Positions 14,971-23,778 of a stretch of DNA of 64,000 nt are shown in pieces. This DNA is from Verrucomicrobiota bacterium. Its GTDB lineage: Bacteria > Verrucomicrobiota > Verrucomicrobiia > Limisphaerales > PALSA-1396. A program made the translations under genes and the position numbers. The first letter of the stretch is position 1. Each line of letters starts with the position of its first letter. Under the pieces are notes generated by a model. That model saw nothing but the letters and a program-made list of their open reading frames with translations, was not told the DNA's origin and did not search any database. The stretch is taken from positions 23,156-87,155 of the forward strand of contig JACQFP010000002.1 of assembly GCA_016200005.1 (NCBI GenBank), in the 5' to 3' direction.

Positions 14971-17691
14971 CTATCGTTTGCCTCGCAAGCAATTTTGGAC
15001 CGCGCTCAGAATCTCCTCGAGCGCAAAAGGTTTGTTGACCAATACGACGTCGGCGATTTTCTCTGCGTCGGCGCCGTCCTCGCCACTGGCGAGAATCACC
15101 GGCAGGTCCGGCCATTTCTCGCGCAGCGCGCGAATCGTCTGGAGCCCATCCATGACTGGCATGGCGCAATCGGTGATGAGCAGTCGCACATCGCTCGCGT
15201 GCTTCTGGAAAAGTCGCACGGCTTCCTCGCCGTTGGACGCGGCAAGCACGCGGTAGCCGCACGAAGTCAATTCTGCCGTGAGCAGTTCGCAGATTGCCTG
15301 CTCATCGTCGGCCACCAGAATCAATTCACCTTGGCCGCGCGCCAGTCCGACCGTCGGCGCCGCAATCTCCGTGGTCGCGGTTTCCACCGCACGTGGGAGA
15401 AGCACTTCAAAGCTTGTGCCTTGGCCCGGTTCACTTTCGACGCGGAGAAAGCCACCGTGGCTTTTGACGATCCGCATCACGGTGGACAATCCGATACCGG
15501 TGCCGCGTCCTTCGCCCTTGGTAGTGAAGAACGGCTCAAACATTTTTGCGCGTACCTCTGGCGGGATGCCCGTGCCCGTATCGGACACGAGCAGCGAAAC
15601 GAATTTGCCCGGCTGGCCGTCGGGAATGGCGGCGGCCTCGGCTTCCGCGAGGTCAACGTTGTCCGCCACGAAGGACAGTTTGCCGCCGGCGGGCATGGCG
15701 TCGCGCGCGTTGACACAGAGATTGAGCAGGACCTGATGAAGTTGCGTCGGGTTGCCGCGCACTGGCCAGAGGTCGCGAGGCAAGAAAGTTTCCACGGTGA
15801 TGTTTTTCGGAAATGTTTCGCGGACCATCTTCTCCAGTTCCTTCACCAGCGCGCCCAATTCGAGCCGCTGAAACTCACCGCCCCGACCGCGCGCGAACAA
15901 CAACACCTGCCGCACCATATCGGCGCCGCGATGCGTGCTGCTTTCGATCATGGCGAGCAACCGGCGGGACTCCTCGTCCGCGGCCTGGCGGCGAAGCAAT
16001 TGCGCACCCATGAGAATTGGTGCAAGCGCATTGTTGAGGTCGTGCGCCATGCCGCCCGCCAATGTGCCGATGGTGTTCATGCGCTGCGTGCGGAGAAACT
16101 GCGCCTCCAAGAGCTTTTGCTCGGTGACATCACTGTTGATGATCAGCAGCGCCTTGGGCTGACCTGCTTCGTCGCGAATCAGCGTCCACCGGCTGGCGAC
16201 GGTGACGACCTGACCGCCGCGGGTTTGCTGGCGCAATTCGCCGTTCCATTCACCGTCCTTCAACGCGGCGGCGCGGGCGGTGCCGGCGGTTTCCGCGTCC
16301 GGAGAAAACATTTCATCGCATGCGTCCGCGCGCTGTAGTTCGCCGAGTTTCCAGCCATAGAGGCGCTCGGCGCTTGGATTGGAGTAGGCAATCCGGCCGT
16401 TGAGATCTTGGACGAGAATTGCGTCGTGCGCCTTGTCTATCAGCGCGGCCTGTTCGCGGATCTTGGCGTCGGCAATTTTTTTGGAGGCCTCGAATCTCTT
16501 CCGCGCGCGATACCACTCGACGGAGTAGAACAAGACCGAGCCGCCAAGCGCGACGGGAATCTGCGCGGTGGAAACGATGAGCCACGGAAACCAGACGCCA
16601 CGTGAAAAACCGGCCAGTGAAACGCCCAGCGCTACACCCGCGCCAGCAAGCGCGGCCATCGTCGCCGGAATGGGTCGCAGCCAGACCAGTCCGCCACCGA
16701 ACAATAGCGCGACAGCGAGCAGAATTATCATTTCCCTGGCACGTGAGAGTCGCCGCAACCAGTCGCCGCGAATGAGGTTGAGCAATTCCGTGGCGTGGAC
16801 CTCGACGCCGGGCATGAAAAGCTCCTTGTGTTTCCAGGAATGGAAAGGATTTCGGAATTCGTCCTGTCGCTCGTTGAATAGCTCGGCCATCGGACGCGCG
16901 CCGATGAAGACGATTTTGTCGCGGAAGAAGTTTTCGGGCACACCGGCCGGGTCAAGTGCTTGGGTGTAGCTGACATTTGGAATTGCCAACGCCGGACCGT
17001 AGTAACGAATCCAATGCTCGTTCGCCGCCCGGACCGCATCGCTGACGCGCGTCGCGGGAAGTTGAAGCCAGGCGGCGGCCGCCCAGATGAGCGACGGCTG
17101 GACTTCTGAAGTGAATCCCGCAAAGAAACGTCGCACCACGTAGTCGTCATCCACAATGTGCGATGCCACGCCCCAGGCGACGGCGTTGCTGGCAAACTGT
17201 TCGGCTGGCGGCAGCACGTTGATCAGGCGCGCCCAAGGTTGATCCTGACTCGTCACGTGGCTGGAATCATCATTGGATTCACCAGCCAGGATTACACGTC
17301 CGCTGTCACGAAGCGCGTTTGCAAACTCGCGATCCGCAGCCGCATTTGCGCCGACATCGCTGAAGACAATGTCGAATACCACCGCGCGCGCGCCGGCTGT
17401 CGTGAGCCGGCGAAGCAGCTTTGCGTGCAGTTCGCGCGGCCACGGATGGCTCGGGTCTTGATGTTCGAGCAGGAACGAACGGAGGTCGAGATAGACGATG
17501 ACGACGGGCAGATTGTTGGTGGTGGCAAGCTCGACACCGTTCAACGAGTGCAGCGAATCGTAGCTGTTGCGCAGCAGGCTCGCGCCCGGTCGCCAGGCCG
17601 GATCGAGCAACAGCAACCCCAACAACGCCACCAAGGTCGTCAGCGCCAATGAAGCGAAAACGCGGGATCGGTTGACAGTTGCACGGCTCAT
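14971..17691 (-). CDS. CHASE2-PAS hybrid histidine kinase
   Basis: 906 residues from ATG 17691 (MSRATVNRSR); an in-frame ATG at 17769 is possible. The first membrane helix (SLALTTLVALLGLLLL) is followed by an extracytoplasmic CHASE2 sensor domain (about 35-310, with VVFDIVFSD, DRDFAN-like DREFAN and DKIVFIGA). A cluster of transmembrane helices lies near 325-400. Then come a PAS domain (about 420-530), the H-box HDLNNALAPI, N-box NLCVNARDAM and G boxes DTGTGIPPE and GTGIGLS. A C-terminal receiver has DCAMPVMDG and NKPF. It phosphorylates the downstream NtrC-type regulator (inferred from adjacency). The signal sensed is unknown. Confidence 0.92.
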   Translation of the reverse strand: MSRATVNRSRVFASLALTTLVALLGLLLLDPAWRPGASLLRNSYDSLHSLNGVELATTNNLPVVIVYLDLRSFLLEHQDPSHPWPRELHAKLLRRLTTAGARAVVFDIVFSDVGANAAADREFANALRDSGRVILAGESNDDSSHVTSQDQPWARLINVLPPAEQFASNAVAWGVASHIVDDDYVVRRFFAGFTSEVQPSLIWAAAAWLQLPATRVSDAVRAANEHWIRYYGPALAIPNVSYTQALDPAGVPENFFRDKIVFIGARPMAELFNERQDEFRNPFHSWKHKELFMPGVEVHATELLNLIRGDWLRRLSRAREMIILLAVALLFGGGLVWLRPIPATMAALAGAGVALGVSLAGFSRGVWFPWLIVSTAQIPVALGGSVLFYSVEWYRARKRFEASKKIADAKIREQAALIDKAHDAILVQDLNGRIAYSNPSAERLYGWKLGELQRADACDEMFSPDAETAGTARAAALKDGEWNGELRQQTRGGQVVTVASRWTLIRDEAGQPKALLIINSDVTEQKLLEAQFLRTQRMNTIGTLAGGMAHDLNNALAPILMGAQLLRRQAADEESRRLLAMIESSTHRGADMVRQVLLFARGRGGEFQRLELGALVKELEKMVRETFPKNITVETFLPRDLWPVRGNPTQLHQVLLNLCVNARDAMPAGGKLSFVADNVDLAEAEAAAIPDGQPGKFVSLLVSDTGTGIPPEVRAKMFEPFFTTKGEGRGTGIGLSTVMRIVKSHGGFLRVESEPGQGTSFEVLLPRAVETATTEIAAPTVGLARGQGELILVADDEQAICELLTAELTSCGYRVLAASNGEEAVRLFQKHASDVRLLITDCAMPVMDGLQTIRALREKWPDLPVILASGEDGADAEKIADVVLVNKPFALEEILSAVQNCLRGKR

Positions 17692-17918
17692 GCTCAACAA
17701 CGGATGGTGCGCGAATAATTTCAAGCTGGCGAGTGCGGAGTGGGAGGAGAAATCCTTCGATCCAGGCAAATCCGCCCATAAGAAGTGTCGGCGCTGTTCT
17801 CAACTCTTGCTGCCCACCGCATTCATGCTTACACGCAGCCAGTAATTATCCAACGCGGTGTCTGCGAATCTCACTTGGAACCGTGGTGAAGCGGTCGCAC
17901 TGAAACCACGCCCTGGCA

Positions 17919-17956
17919 TGTTCCGGGTTTGGCCGTTCTGTTCCGGAAACGGATCG
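17919..17956. promoter_or_regulatory. Tandem TGTTCCGG activator half-sites
   Basis: TGTTCCGG occurs at 17919 and again at 17939, 20 bp apart (about two helical turns). The second continues as TGTTCCGGAAACGGATC, a degenerate version of TGTTCCG-N4-CGGAACA. They lie 60-100 bp upstream of the sigma-54-type promoter at 18018 and between the divergent kinase and glycosyltransferase genes. The rest of the 557-bp gap (17692-18248) holds only the promoter and a leader of about 200 nt. Confidence 0.5.
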
Positions 17957-18017
17957 AAGCCACTCCTTTTGTCGTCCAACCTCCCGTCTTTCACAGGCAA
18001 CACGTAATCCCTTCGCG

Positions 18018-18034
18018 CTGGCACGGTCGTTGCT
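18018..18034 (+). promoter_or_regulatory. Sigma-54-type promoter of the glycan-export operon
   Basis: CTGGCACGGTCGTTGCTAAA matches the -24/-12 consensus TGGCACG-N4-TTGCW at every conserved base. The predicted start is near 18045, leaving a leader of about 200 nt before ATG 18249. It drives the five plus-strand genes to 24788 if they are one transcript (overlaps and short gaps suggest so). Confidence 0.75.
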
Positions 18035-18248
18035 AAAACCCTGCTTGTGCAATCAAAGATACAGTGCAAAGATTATGAGCATTGGAGCTTCCTCCTTCTG
18101 CCATGCGACGAACTCGCCGGTGTATTGTTGCGGATTGCCACGGCATCGGATGAAGTCTCGACGCGACAAGGCGGCAGGAGAGCATCAGTCCATCTGAGGC
18201 AGGCACTGGCCGGCTGGTCGTTGAACAAACCGAAGGAAAGGATTTGAG

Positions 18249-19463
18249 ATGCGTTTTTTGTTTTACTCTCACGATGGTCTCGGCCTCGGTCATACCCGGC
18301 GCAATCTGGCGATTGCTGCGGCGCTGACGGAACTTGCTCCGGAGGCTTCGGTTCTTCTCGCAACGGGCGCGGATTATATCAGCCGGTTGGGGGTGCCGCC
18401 GCACGTGGACATCCTCAAGCTGCCCGGCCTGCGCAAAATCGCCAACGGCGAATATTGCGCGCGCCATCTGAACCTGCCCGTGCCGGAGATTCGCGGCTTG
18501 CGCGCCGAAATGTTGACGACGGCGATCAAAAATTATTTCCCGTCGGTCGTGCTGGTGGACAAACATCCCTTCGGCGCCAGTGGCGAATTTCGCGCCGGCT
18601 TGGAGGAATTGCGCAAGCAAGGCGGTCGCGCCGCGCTCGGATTGCGCGATATTCTCGACGAGCCGCAATTCGTCCTCGACGAGTGGCGTCCGTTGCGGAT
18701 GCAACATCGCATCGCCGCTTACTACGACGAGGTTTTCATTTACGGTCAGCGCGCGATTTTCGACGCCGCCACGGCTTATGAATTCCCGGCGAGCATGATC
18801 GAGCGCACACGCTTTTGTGGCTATGTCGAAAACGACGAATCCGACGCCGACCTTGCCGATGTCAAACTGCCTTTCCCTGTTCGTGAGGATCGGGTGCGTC
18901 CCGTCGTGCTCGCGACGACCGGCGGCGGCGAGGATGGTTTTGCCATGCTGGAATCGTTCATCCGTGTCGCCGCCGACGCGCCGTGGCAGGGCGTCGTCAT
19001 AACCGGGCCGATGACGCCCGAACCGGAAGCCAGCACCATCATGCGTCTTGCCGAGGAGAACAACGTCGTCGTGCGCAAGTTTCTCCCGCATCTTTCGGCC
19101 TTGTTCTGGTCGGTGGACGCGCTCGTCTGCATGGGAGGCTACAACACGCTTTGCGAGGCGGTATCGAAGGGCGTGCCGACGGTGTGCGTGCCTCGCATCG
19201 TGCCGCGCACCGAGCAACTGATTCGCGCCAACGCTTTCCAGCGGCTGGGCCTCGTTAACACCATCCGCCCCGACCAACTCAACGTGGAAAATCTCCGGGC
19301 GGCCGTCGGCGCGGCGTTGAAGAAATCACGGCAGGACCTGCTCGCGCGCGCGCAGAAACATCTGAGCTTTGACGGCGCGCGCCAGGCTGCCCGTCGGCTG
19401 CTGGCGCTGGCCAACGACCGCTCGTTGGCCGCCTTGGACCTCAATGGCAGCCGCGTGATCTGA
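18249..19463 (+). CDS. MurG-like glycosyltransferase
   Basis: 404 residues. It begins MRFLFYSHDGLGLGHTRRNL, the glycine/histidine loop seen in GT-B enzymes of the MurG/GT28 type. The donor site near the C-terminus has CMGGYNTLCEAVSKGVPTVCVPR and the typical RTEQ that follows. No signal peptide or membrane helix is seen, so it probably works at the inner face of the membrane. It is the first gene of an operon with an ABC exporter, two GT4 enzymes and an APH-type kinase. The predicted role is assembly of a secreted or surface glycan. Sugar donor and acceptor are unknown. Confidence 0.82.
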   Translation: MRFLFYSHDGLGLGHTRRNLAIAAALTELAPEASVLLATGADYISRLGVPPHVDILKLPGLRKIANGEYCARHLNLPVPEIRGLRAEMLTTAIKNYFPSVVLVDKHPFGASGEFRAGLEELRKQGGRAALGLRDILDEPQFVLDEWRPLRMQHRIAAYYDEVFIYGQRAIFDAATAYEFPASMIERTRFCGYVENDESDADLADVKLPFPVREDRVRPVVLATTGGGEDGFAMLESFIRVAADAPWQGVVITGPMTPEPEASTIMRLAEENNVVVRKFLPHLSALFWSVDALVCMGGYNTLCEAVSKGVPTVCVPRIVPRTEQLIRANAFQRLGLVNTIRPDQLNVENLRAAVGAALKKSRQDLLARAQKHLSFDGARQAARRLLALANDRSLAALDLNGSRVI

Positions 19464-19504
19464 AATCTCGCCATGAATCGGCGCGTCTGTTAACCTCCTC
19501 TCAA

Positions 19505-21349
19505 ATGTCACAGCCGCTTCCGCTCCCTCAACGTCTGCCGGGCCTGTGGCGGATTCTGAAATATTTCTGGCCGCACGCGCGGCAATATCGGCTCCTGATC
19601 GCGGGTTCGCTCGTGGCGCTCTTCGCTGAGGTCGCGCTGCGGTTGCTGGAACCCTGGCCGATCAAATTTGTCTTCGACCACATCATCGGCTCGAAGCGTT
19701 CGACGAAAACGGCGATGCCAGAATTTCTGGCGTCGCTCGATTCGATGTCGCTGCTCACCGTGGCGGCGATCGCGGTGGTCGTCTTCACGGCGCTGCGGTC
19801 GCTCGCCGCGTATTGGGAGACCATCGGCTTCACGCTCATCGGCAACCGCGCGCTCGCCAAGGTCCGGTCCCAACTCTACCGCCACGTCCAATATCTCTCG
19901 CTTTCGTTCCACACCCGCGCGCGCACCGGCGACCTCGTCGTGCGCATGATGGGCGACGTGGGAATGTTGCAGGATGTGGCGGTGACGGCGTTCCTGCCGC
20001 TCATCGCCAAGGCGCTCATCGTTGCGGGCATGATCGGCCTGATGTTCTACATGAACTGGCAGCTCGCGCTTATCGCGGCGGCGGTGCTGCCGCTGTTCTG
20101 GTTGCGCAGCGTTTCGCTCGGCAAAAAAATCCGTGAAGTCGCCAAGAAACAACGCAAGCAGGAAGGCGCGATGGCCGCAAACTTCACCGAATCCATCAGC
20201 GCCATCAAAACCGTCCAAGCCCTTTCGCTCGAAGAAAGTTTTTCACGCGCCTTCACCGAGGTGAGCGAGAAGAATCTCAAGCAGGACGTGAAAGGCAAGC
20301 GCCTCTCTGCCGCACTGGAACGCTCGCTCGACGTGCTCATCGCGGTCGCCACTGCGTTCGTGCTATGGTTTGGCGCGCGGCTCGCGCTCGCCGGTGAAAT
20401 CAGCGCGGGCGATCTTTACCTCTTCATCGCGTATCTCAAGTCCGCGTATCGTCCCGTGCAGGACTTCGCGAAATACACCGGTCGCCTCGGCAAAGCCTCC
20501 GCCGCCGGCGAACGCGTGATTGATTTGCTCGAGCGTGTCCCCGACGTGCGCGACCTGCCCGGCGCGGTCCGCGCGCCGTCCTTCGAAGGTCGTGTGCAAT
20601 TTGACAACGTCGCTTTCGCATACGAACACAGCCAGCCATTGCTCGAAGGCATTCAACTGGAAGTGGAATCCGGCCAACATATCGCGCTCGTCGGGCCGTC
20701 CGGCGGCGGCAAATCCACATTGCTCAGTCTCTTGCTGCGCCTTTACGATCCGGTGAGCGGGCGCGTGCTGATTGACGGCCGCGACATTCGTGAGTTCACG
20801 CTCGAATCCCTCCGCGCGCAAATCAGCGTGGTGCTTCAGGACAACGTGTTGTTCGCTGCCAGCGTGCGCGACAACATCGCCTGCGCCGCGCCCGGCGCCA
20901 CGCTCGAGCAGGTCCACGCCGCCGCCCGGCTTGCCAACGCCCACGACTTCATCAGCGCGTTGCCGCAGGGTTACGATACCATTCTCGGTGAGCGCGGGGT
21001 CACCCTCTCTCATGGCCAGCGCCAGCGAATCGCCATCGCCCGCGCCGCAATCCGCCAGGCGCCGATTCTGATTCTCGACGAGCCGACGACCGGCCTCGAT
21101 CGCAAGAACGAGCGCGAAGTGATGGAAGCCTTGGAGCGACTCTACGCCGCGCGCACGACTTTTCTGATTACGCATGATCTGCAACAAGCGGCTGGCGTGG
21201 ATGTGATTCTTTACCTCGAGGGCGGCCGGATCATCGAACGTGGCACGCACGATGAATTGATGCAGCGGAACGGACGCTATGCCGCGTTGTTCCGTTCGCA
21301 GGCGAGGATGAACGACACGCAGCGGGAGCGGATTGCTTGTCTGTCATGA
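19505..21349 (+). CDS. ABC exporter, fused permease and ATPase
   Basis: 614 residues. Six transmembrane helices lie in the first 320 residues. The nucleotide-binding domain has Walker A GPSGGGKST (about residue 397), the signature LSHGQRQRIA (degenerate LSGGQ) and Walker B ILILDEPTTGLD, then an H-loop in FLITHDLQ. It is of the MsbA/lipid-flippase half-transporter type, which works as a homodimer and moves lipids, glycolipids or peptides outward. The next gene starts inside its stop codon (ATGA). In this operon it probably exports the lipid-linked glycan. Confidence 0.92.
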   Translation: MSQPLPLPQRLPGLWRILKYFWPHARQYRLLIAGSLVALFAEVALRLLEPWPIKFVFDHIIGSKRSTKTAMPEFLASLDSMSLLTVAAIAVVVFTALRSLAAYWETIGFTLIGNRALAKVRSQLYRHVQYLSLSFHTRARTGDLVVRMMGDVGMLQDVAVTAFLPLIAKALIVAGMIGLMFYMNWQLALIAAAVLPLFWLRSVSLGKKIREVAKKQRKQEGAMAANFTESISAIKTVQALSLEESFSRAFTEVSEKNLKQDVKGKRLSAALERSLDVLIAVATAFVLWFGARLALAGEISAGDLYLFIAYLKSAYRPVQDFAKYTGRLGKASAAGERVIDLLERVPDVRDLPGAVRAPSFEGRVQFDNVAFAYEHSQPLLEGIQLEVESGQHIALVGPSGGGKSTLLSLLLRLYDPVSGRVLIDGRDIREFTLESLRAQISVVLQDNVLFAASVRDNIACAAPGATLEQVHAAARLANAHDFISALPQGYDTILGERGVTLSHGQRQRIAIARAAIRQAPILILDEPTTGLDRKNEREVMEALERLYAARTTFLITHDLQQAAGVDVILYLEGGRIIERGTHDELMQRNGRYAALFRSQARMNDTQRERIACLS

Positions 21350-22677
21350 AGATCCTCTACCTTTGTCCGGACCTCGGCATTCCCGTGCTGGGCCGCAAGG
21401 GCGCGTCGGTGCATGTGCGCGAACTCTGCGGCGCGTTCCACCGTGCGGGCCATCGCGTCGTTCTCGCCGCCCAGATGCTCAATAAATCGCCGTGGGAAAA
21501 GCCGGCGGTACTCGACGTGCCGATCGTGCAGGTGCGGCCGTCGCCGGGCGCCGGCGGCGCCGTGCTGGCGTTCAAGGAATTCAATGAATTGCTCGGCGTG
21601 GACAATTCGTTGCCCGGCGAGCTGCGCCGGATTCTCTACAACAAGGAACTTGAAGGTGAATTGCTGCGTCGGTTTGAGAACGACCCGCCGGATTTCATTT
21701 ACGAACGCGCCTCGCTCTACGCCACCGCGGGGGTGTCGCTCGCCCGCACGCTCGACGTTCCGCTCATTCTTGAACTCAACGCGCCTCTCGCCGTGGAGCA
21801 GGCGGCGTATCGCGCCACTGGCTTCGGTGAACTTGCGGCGCAAGCCGAACGCTGGACGCTTTCACATGCCGACGCCGTGGTTGTCGTATCGTCTGAACTT
21901 GCGAAGCATGCCAGGTCGCTCGGCGTGAAGCCGGGCAAGCTGCACGTGATACCCAACGGCGTGAACCCGGAATTGTTTTATCCGGCGGGAGCGGAGCGCG
22001 GCCTTCAGGCCGCTTCAGATACTACCATCCGCAAAAAGTCAGAGTTGGCTGACACTTCACAGGGCGTGAATCGAAGCGGGCTGAAGCCCGCGCTCCGGGG
22101 CGCGGGACACGGTTCACCCGTCCTCGGTTTCGTCGGTGGATTGCGGCCGTGGCACGGCGTGGAGATTCTACCGGATTTGCTGGCAAGATTGAAGAAGCGG
22201 CATCCAGGCGTGCGTCTGGTCATCGCGGGCGACGGTCAGTTGCGCAGCGCCTTGGAGCGGGAGTTCGCCCGGCGCGGTCTGCGAGGGAACGTGACCATCA
22301 CGGGCCTGCTCCCGCACGAGGCGGTGCCAGAGGTCATCCGGCAGTTCGACGTGGCGCTCGCGCCGTATCCCGCGCACAAGCACGACTTTTATTTTTCGCC
22401 GCTGAAGCTGTTTGAATACATGGCGTGCGGCGTGCCAGTGGTGGCGGCCAAGCTGGGTCAAATTGCGGAAGTGGTGCGCCACGGCACAACCGGCCTGCTG
22501 TATCCGCCGGGCAACCTGGCGGCGCTCACGACGAATTGCGAGCGGTTGCTGAACGACGCCAAGCTCCGGGCAAAACTCGGCAGCGCCGCAGCGAAACTCG
22601 TGCTTGGCCGGTTTACATGGGAGAAAAATGCCGGACGCGTCGTCGCCCTGGCGCGCAAGCTGGCCGCCGTTCACTGA
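21346..22677 (+). CDS. GT4 glycosyltransferase with in-frame repeat insertion
   Basis: 443 residues; the ATG at 21346 overlaps the ABC stop (ATGA), implying coupling. The N-terminal GT-B half ends in HVIPNGVNPELFYP and the C-terminal half begins VLGFVGGLRPWHG. The donor site has YFSPLKLFEYMACGVPVVA, whose EX7E-like pair is typical of family GT4. Between the halves (residues about 216-250) is a segment encoded by a palindromic repeat at 21993-22096. It sits at the interdomain linker, where an insertion could be tolerated. Predicted to add a sugar in the glycan-export pathway. Confidence 0.85.
   Translation: MKILYLCPDLGIPVLGRKGASVHVRELCGAFHRAGHRVVLAAQMLNKSPWEKPAVLDVPIVQVRPSPGAGGAVLAFKEFNELLGVDNSLPGELRRILYNKELEGELLRRFENDPPDFIYERASLYATAGVSLARTLDVPLILELNAPLAVEQAAYRATGFGELAAQAERWTLSHADAVVVVSSELAKHARSLGVKPGKLHVIPNGVNPELFYPAGAERGLQAASDTTIRKKSELADTSQGVNRSGLKPALRGAGHGSPVLGFVGGLRPWHGVEILPDLLARLKKRHPGVRLVIAGDGQLRSALEREFARRGLRGNVTITGLLPHEAVPEVIRQFDVALAPYPAHKHDFYFSPLKLFEYMACGVPVVAAKLGQIAEVVRHGTTGLLYPPGNLAALTTNCERLLNDAKLRAKLGSAAAKLVLGRFTWEKNAGRVVALARKLAAVH
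21993..22096. repeat. 104-bp palindromic element inside a glycosyltransferase gene
   Basis: It starts GGAGCGCGGCCTTCAGGCCG and ends with GAAGCGGGCTGAAGCCCGCG then CTCC. The ends are mutually complementary, and each end is also a small hairpin. It is read in frame with no stop codon. Related ends (GGAGCGCGG...GCGCTCC) occur at 43055-43127 and 44667-44763. Confidence 0.75.
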
Positions 22678-22695
22678 AATTAACGCTGCCCGTCC

Positions 22696-23778
22696 ATGAC
22701 ACTGCAACGCATCGCCTACGTCCTGAAAATTTTTCCGAAGCTCTCGGAGACGTTCATCACGGGCGAGTTGGCGGAGTTATGTCGGCGGGGTGTCGAGTTG
22801 CGGATTCTTTCCCTGCTGCCGCCGCGCGAGGAGTTACAGCATGAACTCGTTCATCGTGCGGGCTTGACCGAACTCACCACCTACGACCTGCAGAAGTTTG
22901 CCCCGGTGCTGCACGAATTTCGCCCGCAACTGATGCACGCCCATTTCGCCACGGAGGCCGCGGACAAGGCGCGCGCGCTGTCCGCAGAGTGCGGCGTGCC
23001 GTTCACGTTTACGGCGCACGGCTATGATATTCATCGCAAACCGCCGGCGGATTTTCACGAGCGGGCGCTGGCGGCGCAGGCGGTGGTGACGGTGTCGCAT
23101 GCGAACGCGGATTACATTTCAACAACCTTCAATGTCCCCGCCGGGCACCTCCGCGTGATTCCTTGCGGCGTGGATACGGAAACGTTCCGACCGGCGAAGA
23201 CTCCGGTGGACGGTGGCGCTCCGCCGTGGATCGTTTGTGTGGCGCGGCATGTGAGGGTGAAAAACATCAGCTTGCTGCTCGAGGCCTGCGCGGAGTTGCG
23301 ACGTCGCGGTCTCAATTTTCGTTGCGCGTTGATTGGCGGCGGGCCGCTCTACGAAGAATTGAAGGCCAAGCGCGCCGACCTTGGGTTGGAAGAGATTGTC
23401 GAAATGCCCGGCGCCGCGGAGCAACGTGAGGTTTTGAGATGGTGGCAGCGGGCCGCGGTGGGCGTGCTCACGAGCGAGAACGAAGGCATGCCGGTGAGTT
23501 TGATGGAAGCGGCATCGTGCGGCGTGCCGGTGGTGGCGCCGGCGGTTGGCGGAATTCCCGAACTCGTGCTCGATGGAGAGACGGGCCTGCTGACGAAGCC
23601 GAACGATTTGGAAAATCTGGTTGCGACACTGGAACGAGTGTTGCGCGACGAGCAATTGCGGACGCGGCTCGGCTCGGCGGCGCGGGCGCGGGCGGAGAAA
23701 AAGTTTTCCGTTAAGCATCAGGTGGATCAATTGCTCGCGCTGTGGTCGGAAATCCTGAATGGAGGAAATCGCGCGTGA
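22696..23778 (+). CDS. GT4 glycosyltransferase, colanic-acid type
   Basis: 360 residues. The N-terminus IAYVLKIFPKLSETFITGELAEL is the signature opening of colanic-acid-type (WcaL/AmsK-like) GT4 enzymes. The acceptor half has HAHFATEAADKA and FTAHGYDI. The donor half has VARHVRVKNISLLLEA and SENEGMPVSLMEAASCGVPVVAP, an EX7E-like motif. It follows the previous glycosyltransferase by 18 bp and overlaps the next gene (GTGA). It is probably a cytoplasmic enzyme of exopolysaccharide or lipoglycan synthesis; the sugar is unknown. Confidence 0.87.
   Translation: MTLQRIAYVLKIFPKLSETFITGELAELCRRGVELRILSLLPPREELQHELVHRAGLTELTTYDLQKFAPVLHEFRPQLMHAHFATEAADKARALSAECGVPFTFTAHGYDIHRKPPADFHERALAAQAVVTVSHANADYISTTFNVPAGHLRVIPCGVDTETFRPAKTPVDGGAPPWIVCVARHVRVKNISLLLEACAELRRRGLNFRCALIGGGPLYEELKAKRADLGLEEIVEMPGAAEQREVLRWWQRAAVGVLTSENEGMPVSLMEAASCGVPVVAPAVGGIPELVLDGETGLLTKPNDLENLVATLERVLRDEQLRTRLGSAARARAEKKFSVKHQVDQLLALWSEILNGGNRA

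Noticed and set aside
13487..15262. A 591-codon version of the NtrC-type regulator with 120 extra N-terminal residues
   Set aside because: The extra residues overlap the end of the kinase gene and are unlike a receiver domain. ATG 14893 gives a normal receiver start.
17800..18069. 89-codon minus-strand frame in the kinase/glycosyltransferase intergenic region
   Set aside because: It covers the candidate enhancer and promoter, has no recognisable feature and no start context; judged non-coding.
18033..19277. 414-codon minus-strand frame opposite the MurG-like glycosyltransferase
   Set aside because: Shadow of a gene with clear GT-B motifs; its start is inside the sigma-54-type promoter region.
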